Assembly: GCA_947165465.1 (NCBI GenBank)
Contig: CAMVAM010000007.1
Location: 1 to 55,692, forward strand
DNA from: an uncultured Candidatus Saccharibacteria bacterium
GTDB lineage: Bacteria; Patescibacteriota; Saccharimonadia; Saccharimonadales; Saccharimonadaceae
DNA: 55,692 bases
Direction of reading: 5' to 3'
The position numbers were made by a program, and so were the translations under genes. Shown here piece by piece: positions 16,431 to 23,795 of this stretch. Under the pieces are notes generated by a model. That model worked only from the letters and a program-made list of their open reading frames with translations. It searched no databases and was not told where the DNA came from. Position 1 is the first letter of the stretch, and every line of letters begins with the position of its first letter.

Positions 16431-18431
16431 TTACTCAAAAATCGGCAAATCCTCTGGGAACGGGTCGAAACCTTCCGAATCAAAATCATCCGTAAAGCCA
16501 TCGCCATCTGTATCACGATATCCCGAAGAACCGTACGGGTCGTAACCGATTTCAGTTAAAAACCTAGATGGCATATTGTAATTACGGCTACCAAACGAAT
16601 ATCTCGACGCCGCATAAGTCAAGAATAGCCTCTTCATCGCGCGCGTCATTCCCACATATGCAAGGCGCCTCTCTTCTTCTAGTCCTGCTTCGTCTTCCGA
16701 ACTTCTAGCACTCGGAAACAAACCTTCTTCCATCCCTACGATAAATACCACCGGAAATTCCAAACCTTTCGCCGCGTGAAGCGTCATGAGTGTTACCGAA
16801 TTCTTCGCTGAACTTTCATCCGCCGCAGACATGAGTGACGCATCCGCCAAAAATTCCTCAAGTGTCCCATAGGTCGCAGCATTGTTGATCAAAACTTCCA
16901 AGTTATACATCCGTTCTTCCGAGCTCGGCGTCCCATCATCAGTGAGTGATTTAAAATCAAAATATGAGATAACCTTCTTTACAATTTCGCCCGGATTATC
17001 ACCCACCGCTACAGAACGTAAGAAATTCACCAACCTAAGTAAAGCATTCTTAGCTTTCGCCGCCGTGAGACATTCCGGTAAATCAAGATTTAGAAGCGGA
17101 TGTGGATCTTCCATCGCATCCATCGCGAGTAGGATTTTGTTTAGCGACGCTTCGCCAATTCCACTTAATACATTATCAACCACACGCTCGAGGCTCACTT
17201 TGTCGCGCCCGGTCAGAATCAGCTTCATAATTGCAAGTACGTCTTTCACTTCCTTACGATCATAGAATCTCACACCGCCAATGATTTTATACGGGATACG
17301 CAGATTCATAAATGCTTTTTCAAAAGCATACGACTGTGCATTTGTTCGATAAAGCACGGCAAAATCCGAAAAGTCCGGATACTCTTTTTGCATTTTAAGA
17401 ATCGAAAGCGCCACAAAACTGGCTTCTTCATCTTCATTTCTAAGCGACTCAATGTCTACCGGCTCGCCTTTCCCGGCCTCTGTAAATAAGACTTTTTCGG
17501 TTCGGGTTTTATTCTTATTAATCACCTTTTGCGAAGCTTCAAGAATATTTCCGGTCGAGCGATAATTCTGTTCGAGTTTAATTACCTTGGCGCCCGGAAA
17601 ATCACGCTCGAAATGCAGAATATTCGTGAAATCTGCCCCGCGCCACGAATAAATCGACTGCCAGTCATCCCCCACTACTGCAATATTTCTTTCCGGCCCA
17701 ACCAGTAGCTTCACTAGTTGGTATTGAATTACGTTCGTGTCCTGATACTCGTCAATCAAAATGTGCTTGAATCGGCTCTGCCATTTTTCGCGGACTTCTT
17801 TATTATTCGCAAACAGCTCCAGAGCTTTTAACAAAATATCATCAAAATCTAGCGCGCCGGCTTTGGCCTTTTCCGCTTCATAGCCCTTAAATATCTTCGC
17901 AATGTCGCGCTGATTCATATACATTGCGTTTGCAGCGTAATCTTCCGGCCCATTACCATGATTCTTTTCACTCGAAATAATTCCCTGGATTGATTTCGGT
18001 TTTAATGATTTATTATCAATATTCAGATTTTTCGTCACACGCTTAATCAGTGACACCTGATCATCCATATCATAAATCACAAAATTCTTATCGAGCCCAG
18101 CCGCGTCCGCTTCCATCCGAAGAATCTTCACGCAAATACTATGGAATGTCCCCATGTACGGCATAAATGAGCGTGGCGCTTCCGCATCCTTTGGCACGTC
18201 CGGCGTCAAGATTCGGAAAAGTCGGTCGCGCATTTCTTTGGCCGCTTTATTTGTAAAAGTCACGGCAAGAATGTTAGACGGTTTTACACCATGTTGAATC
18301 AAATTCGCAATACGATGTGTCAGAGTTTTCGTCTTACCAGAGCCCGCACCAGCAAGAATCAAAAGAGGACCAGAAAGCGTTTCTACCGCCTCTTTTTGTG
18401 CGTCATTTAATCCCTTTAGAATCGAATCCAT
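16431..18431 (-). CDS. pcrA: UvrD/PcrA-type DNA helicase
   Basis: A superfamily 1A 3'-5' helicase for excision repair and replication-fork clearance; 666 residues. Seen: LNDAQKEAVET (Q-motif), Walker A AGAGSGKTKTL, motif Ia AVTFTNKAAKEM, motif II ILIDEYQDTN, motif III GDDWQSIYSWRGAD, motif IV LEQNYRST, motif V MTLHAAKGLEFPVVF, motif VI AYVGMTRAMKRLFL. It is shorter than the about 720 residues of UvrD; the C-terminal Tudor-like domain is replaced by an acidic Gly/Asp-rich tail. Its -10 box overlaps the end of murA. Confidence 0.94.
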   Translation of the reverse strand: MDSILKGLNDAQKEAVETLSGPLLILAGAGSGKTKTLTHRIANLIQHGVKPSNILAVTFTNKAAKEMRDRLFRILTPDVPKDAEAPRSFMPYMGTFHSICVKILRMEADAAGLDKNFVIYDMDDQVSLIKRVTKNLNIDNKSLKPKSIQGIISSEKNHGNGPEDYAANAMYMNQRDIAKIFKGYEAEKAKAGALDFDDILLKALELFANNKEVREKWQSRFKHILIDEYQDTNVIQYQLVKLLVGPERNIAVVGDDWQSIYSWRGADFTNILHFERDFPGAKVIKLEQNYRSTGNILEASQKVINKNKTRTEKVLFTEAGKGEPVDIESLRNEDEEASFVALSILKMQKEYPDFSDFAVLYRTNAQSYAFEKAFMNLRIPYKIIGGVRFYDRKEVKDVLAIMKLILTGRDKVSLERVVDNVLSGIGEASLNKILLAMDAMEDPHPLLNLDLPECLTAAKAKNALLRLVNFLRSVAVGDNPGEIVKKVISYFDFKSLTDDGTPSSEERMYNLEVLINNAATYGTLEEFLADASLMSAADESSAKNSVTLMTLHAAKGLEFPVVFIVGMEEGLFPSARSSEDEAGLEEERRLAYVGMTRAMKRLFLTYAASRYSFGSRNYNMPSRFLTEIGYDPYGSSGYRDTDGDGFTDDFDSEGFDPFPEDLPIFE

Positions 18432-18437
18432 CGTTTA

Positions 18438-18443
18438 ATTATA
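18438..18443 (-). promoter_or_regulatory. -10 box of pcrA, leaderless
   Basis: TATAAT on the minus strand, 6 nt before the ATG at 18431; it overlaps the stop codon of murA. Confidence 0.65.
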
Positions 18444-19989
18444 TACCAGTTAATGGTACAATGTCAGCCCCTAAATGGCGAAGTCTCACTGCGAAATCTT
18501 GATAACCACGGTTAATCGGATAAACATTGCGAAGAATCGACGTACCAGGCGCTGCAAGCATGCCAATTAAAACCACCACGGCCGGACGAAGCGCCTGCGG
18601 TGCCACGAGCTCAGCCGGACGCCAGTTGGTCGGACCTTCAATGTAAACACGGTGTGCATCGAGGAGTTCCACTTTCACATTTAAGTTCGAAAGTTCCGTA
18701 ATATAAACGGCGCGATTTTCAAACACCCAGTCATGAATCAGGGTTCTACCCTTTGCCATCGCGGCAATCACCGAGAAGAATGGCAGATTATCGATGTTAA
18801 GTCCCGGGAACGGCATCGGGTGAATCTTATCTACCGGCGCCACCAGCTCGGATTTCTTAATCGTGAGGTCCACTAGTCTCGTCCTACCGTTTGCCGACAA
18901 ATACTCCTCGGATTTTTCAAACTTCGCATTCATATTCTTTAGAACTTCCAGCTCGATTTCCAGGAATTCAATCGGTGCGCGAAGCAGTTTGATTTCAGAG
19001 TGTGTTGCAAGTGCTACCGCAATAAAGCTCATCGCCTCAATCGGATCTTCAGACACATTATATTCTACATCATCATTAATACGAGAACGACCACGAACCA
19101 CCAAAGTCGTCGTACCGATACCGGAAATCTTCACGCCGAGTTTTTCGAGGAAGAAACAGACATCCTGCACCATATAGTTTGGCGATGCACCTACAATCGT
19201 TGTCTTACCAGGCGAAAGTGCTGCCGCCATCAACACATTTTCGGTCACCGTATCGCCACGCTCAGTTAGCACAATATAGCGATCCGTGTATTTATTAAGT
19301 GTTTCCTGGTTCACTTCCACGTCATAAAAACCAGAATTCTTCATCGCGTCAACCTTAAGACCAAACGAACGAAGCGCAAGGAGATGTGGTTCAATCGTGC
19401 GCGTACCGAGTGAACAGCCGCCGGCATAAGGTAGCTGGAATTTCTGGTAACGATGAAGAAGAGGCCCAAGGAACATAATAATCGAACGCGTTTTTCTAGC
19501 CGCTTCAATGTTCATTTCGTCCAGTTTCAATTCGCGTGGTGATATAATCTCAAGGTCTCTATGACGGTTTTGCCAATGGCATTTTACGCCAATTGATTCG
19601 AGAACTTCAATAATTCTAAATACTTCCTCAATTCTGGCCACACGGTGAAGTACGGTCTTGCCGGAGTTTAAAAGTGCGGCACAAAGTAAACCCACCGCCG
19701 CATTTTTTGACGTGTTAATCGTAATTTCACCACTCAGTTCTTTACCACCACGAATACGAAAGCTCTGCGAAACCGAATCATTAATAGAGAGGATTTGGTT
19801 CCCAAGTGCCTCCGAAAGTTTTTTCACCATTTCTAGTGAAACGTTTTGGCCCCCTTTTTCAATACGATGAATCGCGGACTGGCTCGAGCCTACGGCTTCA
19901 GCCAAATCACCCTGCGTCCAGCCTTTTTCTAGACGCATCTGCTCAATCGTTTCCCCGATCACCTGCTGATAAGTCTTTGCCTTTTTCAT
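18439..19989 (-). CDS. murA: UDP-N-acetylglucosamine 1-carboxyvinyltransferase with N-terminal XRE helix-turn-helix
   Basis: First committed enzyme of peptidoglycan synthesis (enolpyruvyl transfer from PEP to UDP-GlcNAc), fused to a DNA-binding domain. Residues about 8-65 form an XRE/Cro HTH (IEQMRLEKGWTQGDLAEAVG, then SQSAIHRIEKGGQNVS). MurA proper starts near residue 77 (FRIRGGKELSGEI), with the substrate residues in NTSKNAAV, the catalytic Cys in YAGGCSLGTRTIE (about 192) and the usual C-terminal LIGMLAAPGTSILRNVYPINRGYQ. The total, 516 residues, equals a normal MurA of about 430 plus the extra domain. The reading frame is continuous and the leaderless start (6 nt after TATAAT) sits before the HTH, so the fusion is real. 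Possible autoregulation is inference. Confidence 0.94.
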   Translation of the reverse strand: MKKAKTYQQVIGETIEQMRLEKGWTQGDLAEAVGSSQSAIHRIEKGGQNVSLEMVKKLSEALGNQILSINDSVSQSFRIRGGKELSGEITINTSKNAAVGLLCAALLNSGKTVLHRVARIEEVFRIIEVLESIGVKCHWQNRHRDLEIISPRELKLDEMNIEAARKTRSIIMFLGPLLHRYQKFQLPYAGGCSLGTRTIEPHLLALRSFGLKVDAMKNSGFYDVEVNQETLNKYTDRYIVLTERGDTVTENVLMAAALSPGKTTIVGASPNYMVQDVCFFLEKLGVKISGIGTTTLVVRGRSRINDDVEYNVSEDPIEAMSFIAVALATHSEIKLLRAPIEFLEIELEVLKNMNAKFEKSEEYLSANGRTRLVDLTIKKSELVAPVDKIHPMPFPGLNIDNLPFFSVIAAMAKGRTLIHDWVFENRAVYITELSNLNVKVELLDAHRVYIEGPTNWRPAELVAPQALRPAVVVLIGMLAAPGTSILRNVYPINRGYQDFAVRLRHLGADIVPLTGI

Positions 19990-19995
19990 AGCAAA

Positions 19996-20001
19996 ATTAT
20001 A
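19996..20001 (-). promoter_or_regulatory. -10 box of murA, leaderless
   Basis: TATAAT on the minus strand, 6 nt before the ATG at 19989. Confidence 0.65.
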
Positions 20002-20023
20002 TCACAAAATGAATATTTGTTAA

Positions 20024-21082
20024 CTATTTCGTTTCTAGTACGGCAATGCCCGGAAGTTCTTTGCCGAGCAAGAATTCAAGCGCCGCGCCACCACCGGTCG
20101 AAATCAAGGAATACTCTAGATTTGGATGCTCTTCCACAAGATTTTCAACGAATCCAGTCGTATCACCACCACAAACCACCGTTTCGGCACCGAGCTTTTC
20201 ACCCATCATTTCGGCCACAATCGTGGAAGCCGTCGCATAAGCCGGATCTTCGGCCTTACCCATCAAACCATTCCAAATAATCGTCTTCGCATCGGCAATA
20301 AACCCAGCGATTTTACCGGTTGACACCGGACCAACGTCGAGCTTATTTCCCTCGCTATCTTCATCATAATCTTCTGCAACATAAATCTTACCGGAGCCTT
20401 TATAACCATCCGCTGCAATCTTACCACCGACCACAATCTGATCTGCAAATTTCGAAAATTTTTCAATTAATGGTTGTTTATCATCAACCTTCGCACCACC
20501 GATGATTAGAAGTAGTGGCCTATCCGGCTTTTCAGTCACTTTGCTCAGATTAATGATTTCCTTTTCAAGCAAAAGTCCAGCATAAACCGGCAGATGATTT
20601 GCTACAGCATTTGTCGAAGCGTGTGCACGGTGCACCACGGCAAAGCCGTCCTGCACGAACACTTCTGCGCCGGTCGCATCAATTATCTCACGAATAAAAT
20701 CGTCCGAATCCTTCTCTTCGCCGGCATAAAAGCGTAGATTTTCAAGAAGTAAAATCTCACCCTTTCCAAGCTTATTCACTGCCGTTTCTACATCCGGTCC
20801 GGACACATCATCCACAAACGAAACATTAGGAATCAGTTTTGCGAGACGCTCCGCCACTGGTTTCAAAGACAAACTCTTGTCTCTTCCTTCCGGACGGCCA
20901 AGATGCGAAATAAGAACAATCTTCTTCGCGCCACCTTCACGTAAACACTGAAGTGTTGGGAGACTTGCACGAATCCTTAAATCATCCGTAATCTTACCAT
21001 CCTTCATCGGCACATTGTAGTCCACGCGAACTAGCACAATCTGACCTTTAAAGCTAATATCCTTAATGGTTTTATAATCCAT
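20024..21082 (-). CDS. pgk: Phosphoglycerate kinase
   Basis: Glycolytic ATP-forming step, 1,3-bisphosphoglycerate to 3-phosphoglycerate. Seen: VLVRVDYNVPMKDGKITDD, LISHLGRPEG, ENLRFYAGEE, DGFAVVHRAHAS, GGAKVDDK, the nucleotide loop VCGGDTTGFV and the C-terminal STGGGAALEFLLGKELPGI. At 352 residues it is shorter than the usual 390-420 but all motifs are present. The open frame extends 36 codons further upstream into the pyk end; the ATG at 21082 with AGAGGAAT before it and the family N-terminus fix the start. It follows pyk by 19 nt, so the two glycolytic genes form one unit. Confidence 0.95.
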   Translation of the reverse strand: MDYKTIKDISFKGQIVLVRVDYNVPMKDGKITDDLRIRASLPTLQCLREGGAKKIVLISHLGRPEGRDKSLSLKPVAERLAKLIPNVSFVDDVSGPDVETAVNKLGKGEILLLENLRFYAGEEKDSDDFIREIIDATGAEVFVQDGFAVVHRAHASTNAVANHLPVYAGLLLEKEIINLSKVTEKPDRPLLLIIGGAKVDDKQPLIEKFSKFADQIVVGGKIAADGYKGSGKIYVAEDYDEDSEGNKLDVGPVSTGKIAGFIADAKTIIWNGLMGKAEDPAYATASTIVAEMMGEKLGAETVVCGGDTTGFVENLVEEHPNLEYSLISTGGGAALEFLLGKELPGIAVLETK

Positions 21083-21101
21083 ATTCCTCTTTCTGCCTAC
21101 T

Positions 21102-22535
21102 TTAAACGTTACGTACTCTAATAGTATCTGAACCAAATTTGTTCTTGTCACCCGACACGATGACCGCAAGAAGATCCTTTTCACCTTCATCCGTCTTGAG
21201 ATAACCGGTACCCTTTAGCTCTTCTGCTAGCTTAAATCCAAATTCATCCGAATATGGACGCACAAATGCGGAATTTGCGTAAATCAGTGCGAGTTGGTTT
21301 GCCACTCTTTGGTTCGAAGTCACTGAAACAATCGGCAGATTCGGGCGCTGTGCTGCCATTGCAAAAGCCGTTGCACCGGTCGCCGTCTGACAAACAATCA
21401 CGTCCGCATCAATCTTCTCTGCAAGTCTTGCCGCTGCATCTGAAATCGCATCATAAACTGCCTTTTCGCCTTCCGGCTCTCTGGCGATTGAGGCAATTCT
21501 GGAATGATTTTGGGTATATAGAATCACCTTCTTCATCTCGGCCACAGTTTCTACCGGGTAGTTCCCGTTTGCAGTTTCATCCGAAAGCATCACCACATCA
21601 GCACCCTGCACTACTGCAGTCGCCACGTCAGAAACTTCAGCCCTGGTTGGTTCAGGTGAATCTACCATCGAAGAAAGCATTTGAGTTGCCACAATACAAA
21701 GTTTTGCATGTGCACGACACATCGCGATGAGTTTACGTTGCACAATCGGCACTACTTCGGCGCCAGCTTCTACTGCCATGTCGCCACGAGCCACCATAAT
21801 ACCATCTGAAGCTTTTACGATTTCTTCGAGGTGCTCATCAGATTGAATCGCCTTCTTAGTTTCAATCTTTGCAATTACTTTGGCAGTTGAACCAAGCGAA
21901 AGAAGCATTTGCTTCAACCTCTCGATATCACTTGCACTTTGCACAAATGAAAGCGACACATAGTCATAATCACAATTTGCACCATATTCAATATCGGCAA
22001 TATCTTTCGGCGTCAAAATGTCACCACCAAAATCCGTATCCGGGAGATTCAAACCCTTTTTAGACATAATGAAACCATCATTCAAGATTTCTACGCGGAT
22101 TGCCGTATCGGAAACAATTTCCGTAATTTCAGCCTTCACTTTACCATCAAACATCGAAAGCGGTTCACCAACTTTTACCTTCTCAGCCAAGTTGTATTGT
22201 ACCGGCACAGTCATGCCACCATCATGGATAAAATCTTCCCTTGCTTCAAGCACTAGTTCATCACCTTTTTTAAGGTCTAGGTGATTGTCCTTAATCTCGC
22301 CTAAACGAATCTTTGGGCCTTGTAAATCTTGCAAAATTGCAACAGAACGTCCTTTTTTCTCAGCCGCCATGCGAATCCATTTAATCTGTTGGTCGCGTTC
22401 TTCATTTGAGCCATGTGAGCAGTTTAGCCTACAGCCGTTTACGCCGGCCATAATCACTTCTTCAATCTTTTCCGCAGAATTTGTCGATGGCCCAATTGTC
22501 GCCAAAATCTTGGTTCGTTTAAAAAGCTTACTCAT
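21102..22535 (-). CDS. pyk: Pyruvate kinase
   Basis: Converts PEP and ADP to pyruvate and ATP. The 477 residues begin KLFKRTKILATIGPS and show NGCRLNCSHGS, the catalytic-lysine/metal region VIAKIETKKAI, MVARGDMAVEAGAE, and MLSDETANGNYPVE, then a C-terminal allosteric-type domain. The open frame runs 58 codons further upstream across the divergent gene; the ATG at 22535 matches the family N-terminus. It heads the pyk-pgk unit. An inverted repeat carrying TGGTAATAT on both strands lies just upstream and probably holds both divergent promoters. Confidence 0.95.
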   Translation of the reverse strand: MSKLFKRTKILATIGPSTNSAEKIEEVIMAGVNGCRLNCSHGSNEERDQQIKWIRMAAEKKGRSVAILQDLQGPKIRLGEIKDNHLDLKKGDELVLEAREDFIHDGGMTVPVQYNLAEKVKVGEPLSMFDGKVKAEITEIVSDTAIRVEILNDGFIMSKKGLNLPDTDFGGDILTPKDIADIEYGANCDYDYVSLSFVQSASDIERLKQMLLSLGSTAKVIAKIETKKAIQSDEHLEEIVKASDGIMVARGDMAVEAGAEVVPIVQRKLIAMCRAHAKLCIVATQMLSSMVDSPEPTRAEVSDVATAVVQGADVVMLSDETANGNYPVETVAEMKKVILYTQNHSRIASIAREPEGEKAVYDAISDAAARLAEKIDADVIVCQTATGATAFAMAAQRPNLPIVSVTSNQRVANQLALIYANSAFVRPYSDEFGFKLAEELKGTGYLKTDEGEKDLLAVIVSGDKNKFGSDTIRVRNV

Positions 22536-22543
22536 ATATTTAT

Positions 22544-22575
22544 ATATTACCATATTAAAGTTTTTATGGTAATAT
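22544..22575. promoter_or_regulatory. Inverted repeat with divergent promoters (pyk and 22582 gene)
   Basis: Perfect 11-bp inverted repeat ATATTACCATA (22544-22554) and TATGGTAATAT (22565-22575), 10 bp apart. Each arm contains an extended -10 (TGGTAATAT). The plus-strand one ends 6 nt before the ATG at 22582; the minus-strand one ends 8 nt before the pyk ATG. The symmetry could equally be an operator for a dimeric regulator. Confidence 0.6.
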
Positions 22576-22581
22576 GAAACT

Positions 22582-23079
22582 ATGAAGACTGCAAAAAAGA
22601 AATCAAGTTCTACTTTGCATACATCCCGCACCCGCGTTGAATCTTCCAAAATCGCCCACGACAAAAAAGTCGAACGTATCAAAGCCGACACTGCCCAAAC
22701 CGCCATCATTGGTGTGATTCTGGGTTCAATGTTAGTTGTAATTATTGGTGTACTCGCTATTCAATTTACCAAACCAGAGCGCCAGGTCGTCAGTAAGATC
22801 GAATCCCTTGCAGCAAACTATTATGAAAATTCGCTTTATAAAACCATCTCGAACTCACCAAATTACAAAGAAACTTTGAAGAATTATTCCGAAAATGGTT
22901 TCGCCCCGGTCGCGCTTCGCCAACTACTTCTCTTTAAGAGCGGCCAAGATACCAAAGAATCCAAATACCTCACGAAATATTGCAACGACGATGGCACCAC
23001 CGTCACCTTCTATCCAAAAGAACCATACGACATCAAAGATTACACTGTCGAATATAATTATTACTGTTCGTTTGACTAG
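22582..23079 (+). CDS. Single-pass membrane protein of unknown function
   Basis: A 165-residue protein that I do not recognise. A long basic, Ser/Lys-rich cytoplasmic N-terminus (about 1-45), one transmembrane helix (about 46-68: IGVILGSMLVVIIGVLAI), and an outer domain of about 95 residues with a Cys pair (KYCNDDGTT and YYCSFD at the very end) that could form a disulfide. TrxB elsewhere in the window shows thiol chemistry but no link is implied. Leaderless start in a symmetric divergent promoter with pyk. It is followed directly by the tRNA-Glu region. Confidence 0.72.
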   Translation: MKTAKKKSSSTLHTSRTRVESSKIAHDKKVERIKADTAQTAIIGVILGSMLVVIIGVLAIQFTKPERQVVSKIESLAANYYENSLYKTISNSPNYKETLKNYSENGFAPVALRQLLLFKSGQDTKESKYLTKYCNDDGTTVTFYPKEPYDIKDYTVEYNYYCSFD

Positions 23080-23082
23080 CCC

Positions 23083-23111
23083 TTGCTAAGAATTCAAAAT
23101 TTTGATATAAT
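23083..23111 (+). promoter_or_regulatory. Promoter of the tRNA-Glu locus
   Basis: -35 TTGCTA (23083-23088), 17-bp spacer, -10 TATAAT (23106-23111). It drives the broken copy at 23120 and, through it, the intact tRNA-Glu at 23234, since no other promoter is apparent in between. Confidence 0.7.
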
Positions 23112-23119
23112 AATTCTGC

Positions 23120-23220
23120 GGTCTCGTAGTATAGCGGGCAGACACATCGGGTTTTCATCCCGACAATGCGGGTTCGCTCGCCGAAGGCGAATAGCCGAAG
23201 CGAAGCGGAGGCTAACTCCC
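23120..23220 (+). pseudogene. Broken tRNA-Glu copy with a 38-nt insertion in the T-loop
   Basis: Bases 23120-23176 match the intact tRNA-Glu at 23234 (same acceptor 5' strand GGTCTCG, same anticodon arm with loop TTTTCAT), with a few changes and a 1-nt indel in the D-loop. After GGGTTCG the T-loop is interrupted by 38 nt (23177-23214) containing short inverted repeats such as CGCC GAA GGCG; the T-arm then resumes with ACTCCC (23215-23220). The expected acceptor 3' strand and CCA are replaced by unrelated sequence, so it cannot be a functional tRNA. Confidence 0.8.
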
Positions 23221-23233
23221 TTATTAACAATCT

Positions 23234-23308
23234 GGTCTCGTAGTATAGCGGTTAGTACATCGGGTTTTCATCCCGACAATGCGGGTTCGACTCCCGCCGA
23301 GATCACCA
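23234..23308 (+). tRNA. tRNA-Glu (TTC)
   Basis: Complete tRNA: acceptor GGTCTCG/CGAGATC, anticodon stem TCGGG/CCCGA around TTTTCAT giving anticodon TTC, T-arm GCGGG TTCGACT CCCGC, discriminator A and encoded CCA. Followed 4 nt later by an intrinsic terminator. Confidence 0.96.
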
Positions 23309-23312
23309 AGAA

Positions 23313-23346
23313 TAAAAAAGATAGCCTGAAAGGCTATATTTTTTAT
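23313..23346 (+). terminator. Intrinsic terminator after tRNA-Glu
   Basis: Stem ATAGCC / GGCTAT with loop TGAAA, flanked by an A-run and followed by ATTTTTTATT. Confidence 0.8.
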
Positions 23347-23353
23347 TCTTTAT

Positions 23354-23440
23354 GGTTGTCGGAGAGAGGCGAACCCGCAGGGTTCGCTCGCCGAAGGCGA
23401 ATAGCGAGCGCAAGCGAGCTAACTCCCGCCGGAATCACCA
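23354..23440 (+). repeat. Second 3'-end copy of tRNA-Glu with a related 35-nt T-loop insertion
   Basis: After a 3' flank similar to a tRNA 5' end (GGTTGTCGG), the sequence GGGTTCG (23380-23386) is followed by a 35-nt insert (23387-23421) that shares its first 19 nt with the insert at 23177, then ACTCCCGCCGGAATCACCA (23422-23440), which differs from the tRNA-Glu 3' end at two positions. A preceding GCGAACCC forms an 8-bp hairpin with GGGTTCGC over loop GCA. There is no anticodon arm. The insert itself folds: GCTCGC can pair with either of two GCGAGC copies. Confidence 0.75.
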
Positions 23441-23451
23441 GAAAAGAGTGG

Positions 23452-23589
23452 ATGAGAAAAACTATTCTGAAAGCCATCGCCCAGAAGTGCCCATATCTTT
23501 ATGCCGTCGTGACGATGGATGAATTCCCGCAAATTTTTACTGAGAATGACTTCTACAAGGAGGTGATGGTCCGGCCAGAGGAACAATAA
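23452..23589 (+). CDS. Possible small protein, 45 residues
   Basis: A short frame with acceptable composition: MRKTILKAIAQKCPYLYAVV, then a DEFPQIFTENDFYKEVMV segment and acidic end. It begins 12 nt after the CCA of the tRNA-Glu 3'-end copy, in a frame that is open further upstream through the tRNA sequences. No clear ribosome-binding site (GAGTGG only). An intrinsic terminator follows 44 nt later, which supports a transcribed unit. It may be a small gene or the remnant of a larger one. Confidence 0.35.
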   Translation: MRKTILKAIAQKCPYLYAVVTMDEFPQIFTENDFYKEVMVRPEEQ

Positions 23590-23632
23590 ATATTGGCCGA
23601 AAGGTTAATAAGTCGTTTCCAGAATGCTCCGA

Positions 23633-23659
23633 AGAGCCGCGACAGATGCGGCTCTTTTT
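23633..23659 (+). terminator. Intrinsic terminator
   Basis: Perfect 8-bp GC-rich stem AGAGCCGC / GCGGCTCT with a 7-nt loop, followed by TTTT. Confidence 0.8.
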
Positions 23660-23764
23660 GGTGCTCTGTTTGAACTGCAATGTCGGGCGGTGGTCCGGGC
23701 GGTGGGTCACCTCAACAAACAAGCAAGTCGAGAATAATGCTACAACATCTTTTGCAAAAGATGG

Positions 23765-23770
23765 TATAAT
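23765..23770 (+). promoter_or_regulatory. Extended -10 box of the coiled-coil surface protein gene
   Basis: TGGTATAAT, ending 25 nt before the ATG at 23796; unlike the leaderless genes it leaves room for a leader with GGAG. Confidence 0.6.
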
Positions 23771-23795
23771 CACTATAAATAACGGAGTTTTTGTA

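Noticed and set aside
21083-21190. 36-codon extension of phosphoglycerate kinase
   Set aside because: It overlaps pyk and precedes the conserved PGK N-terminus; a ribosome-binding site fits the internal ATG.
23083-23589. 168-codon open frame on the plus strand
   Set aside because: It runs through the pseudo-tRNA, the intact tRNA-Glu, its terminator and the repeat; the translation is of structured RNA genes. Only its last 45 codons might be a gene.
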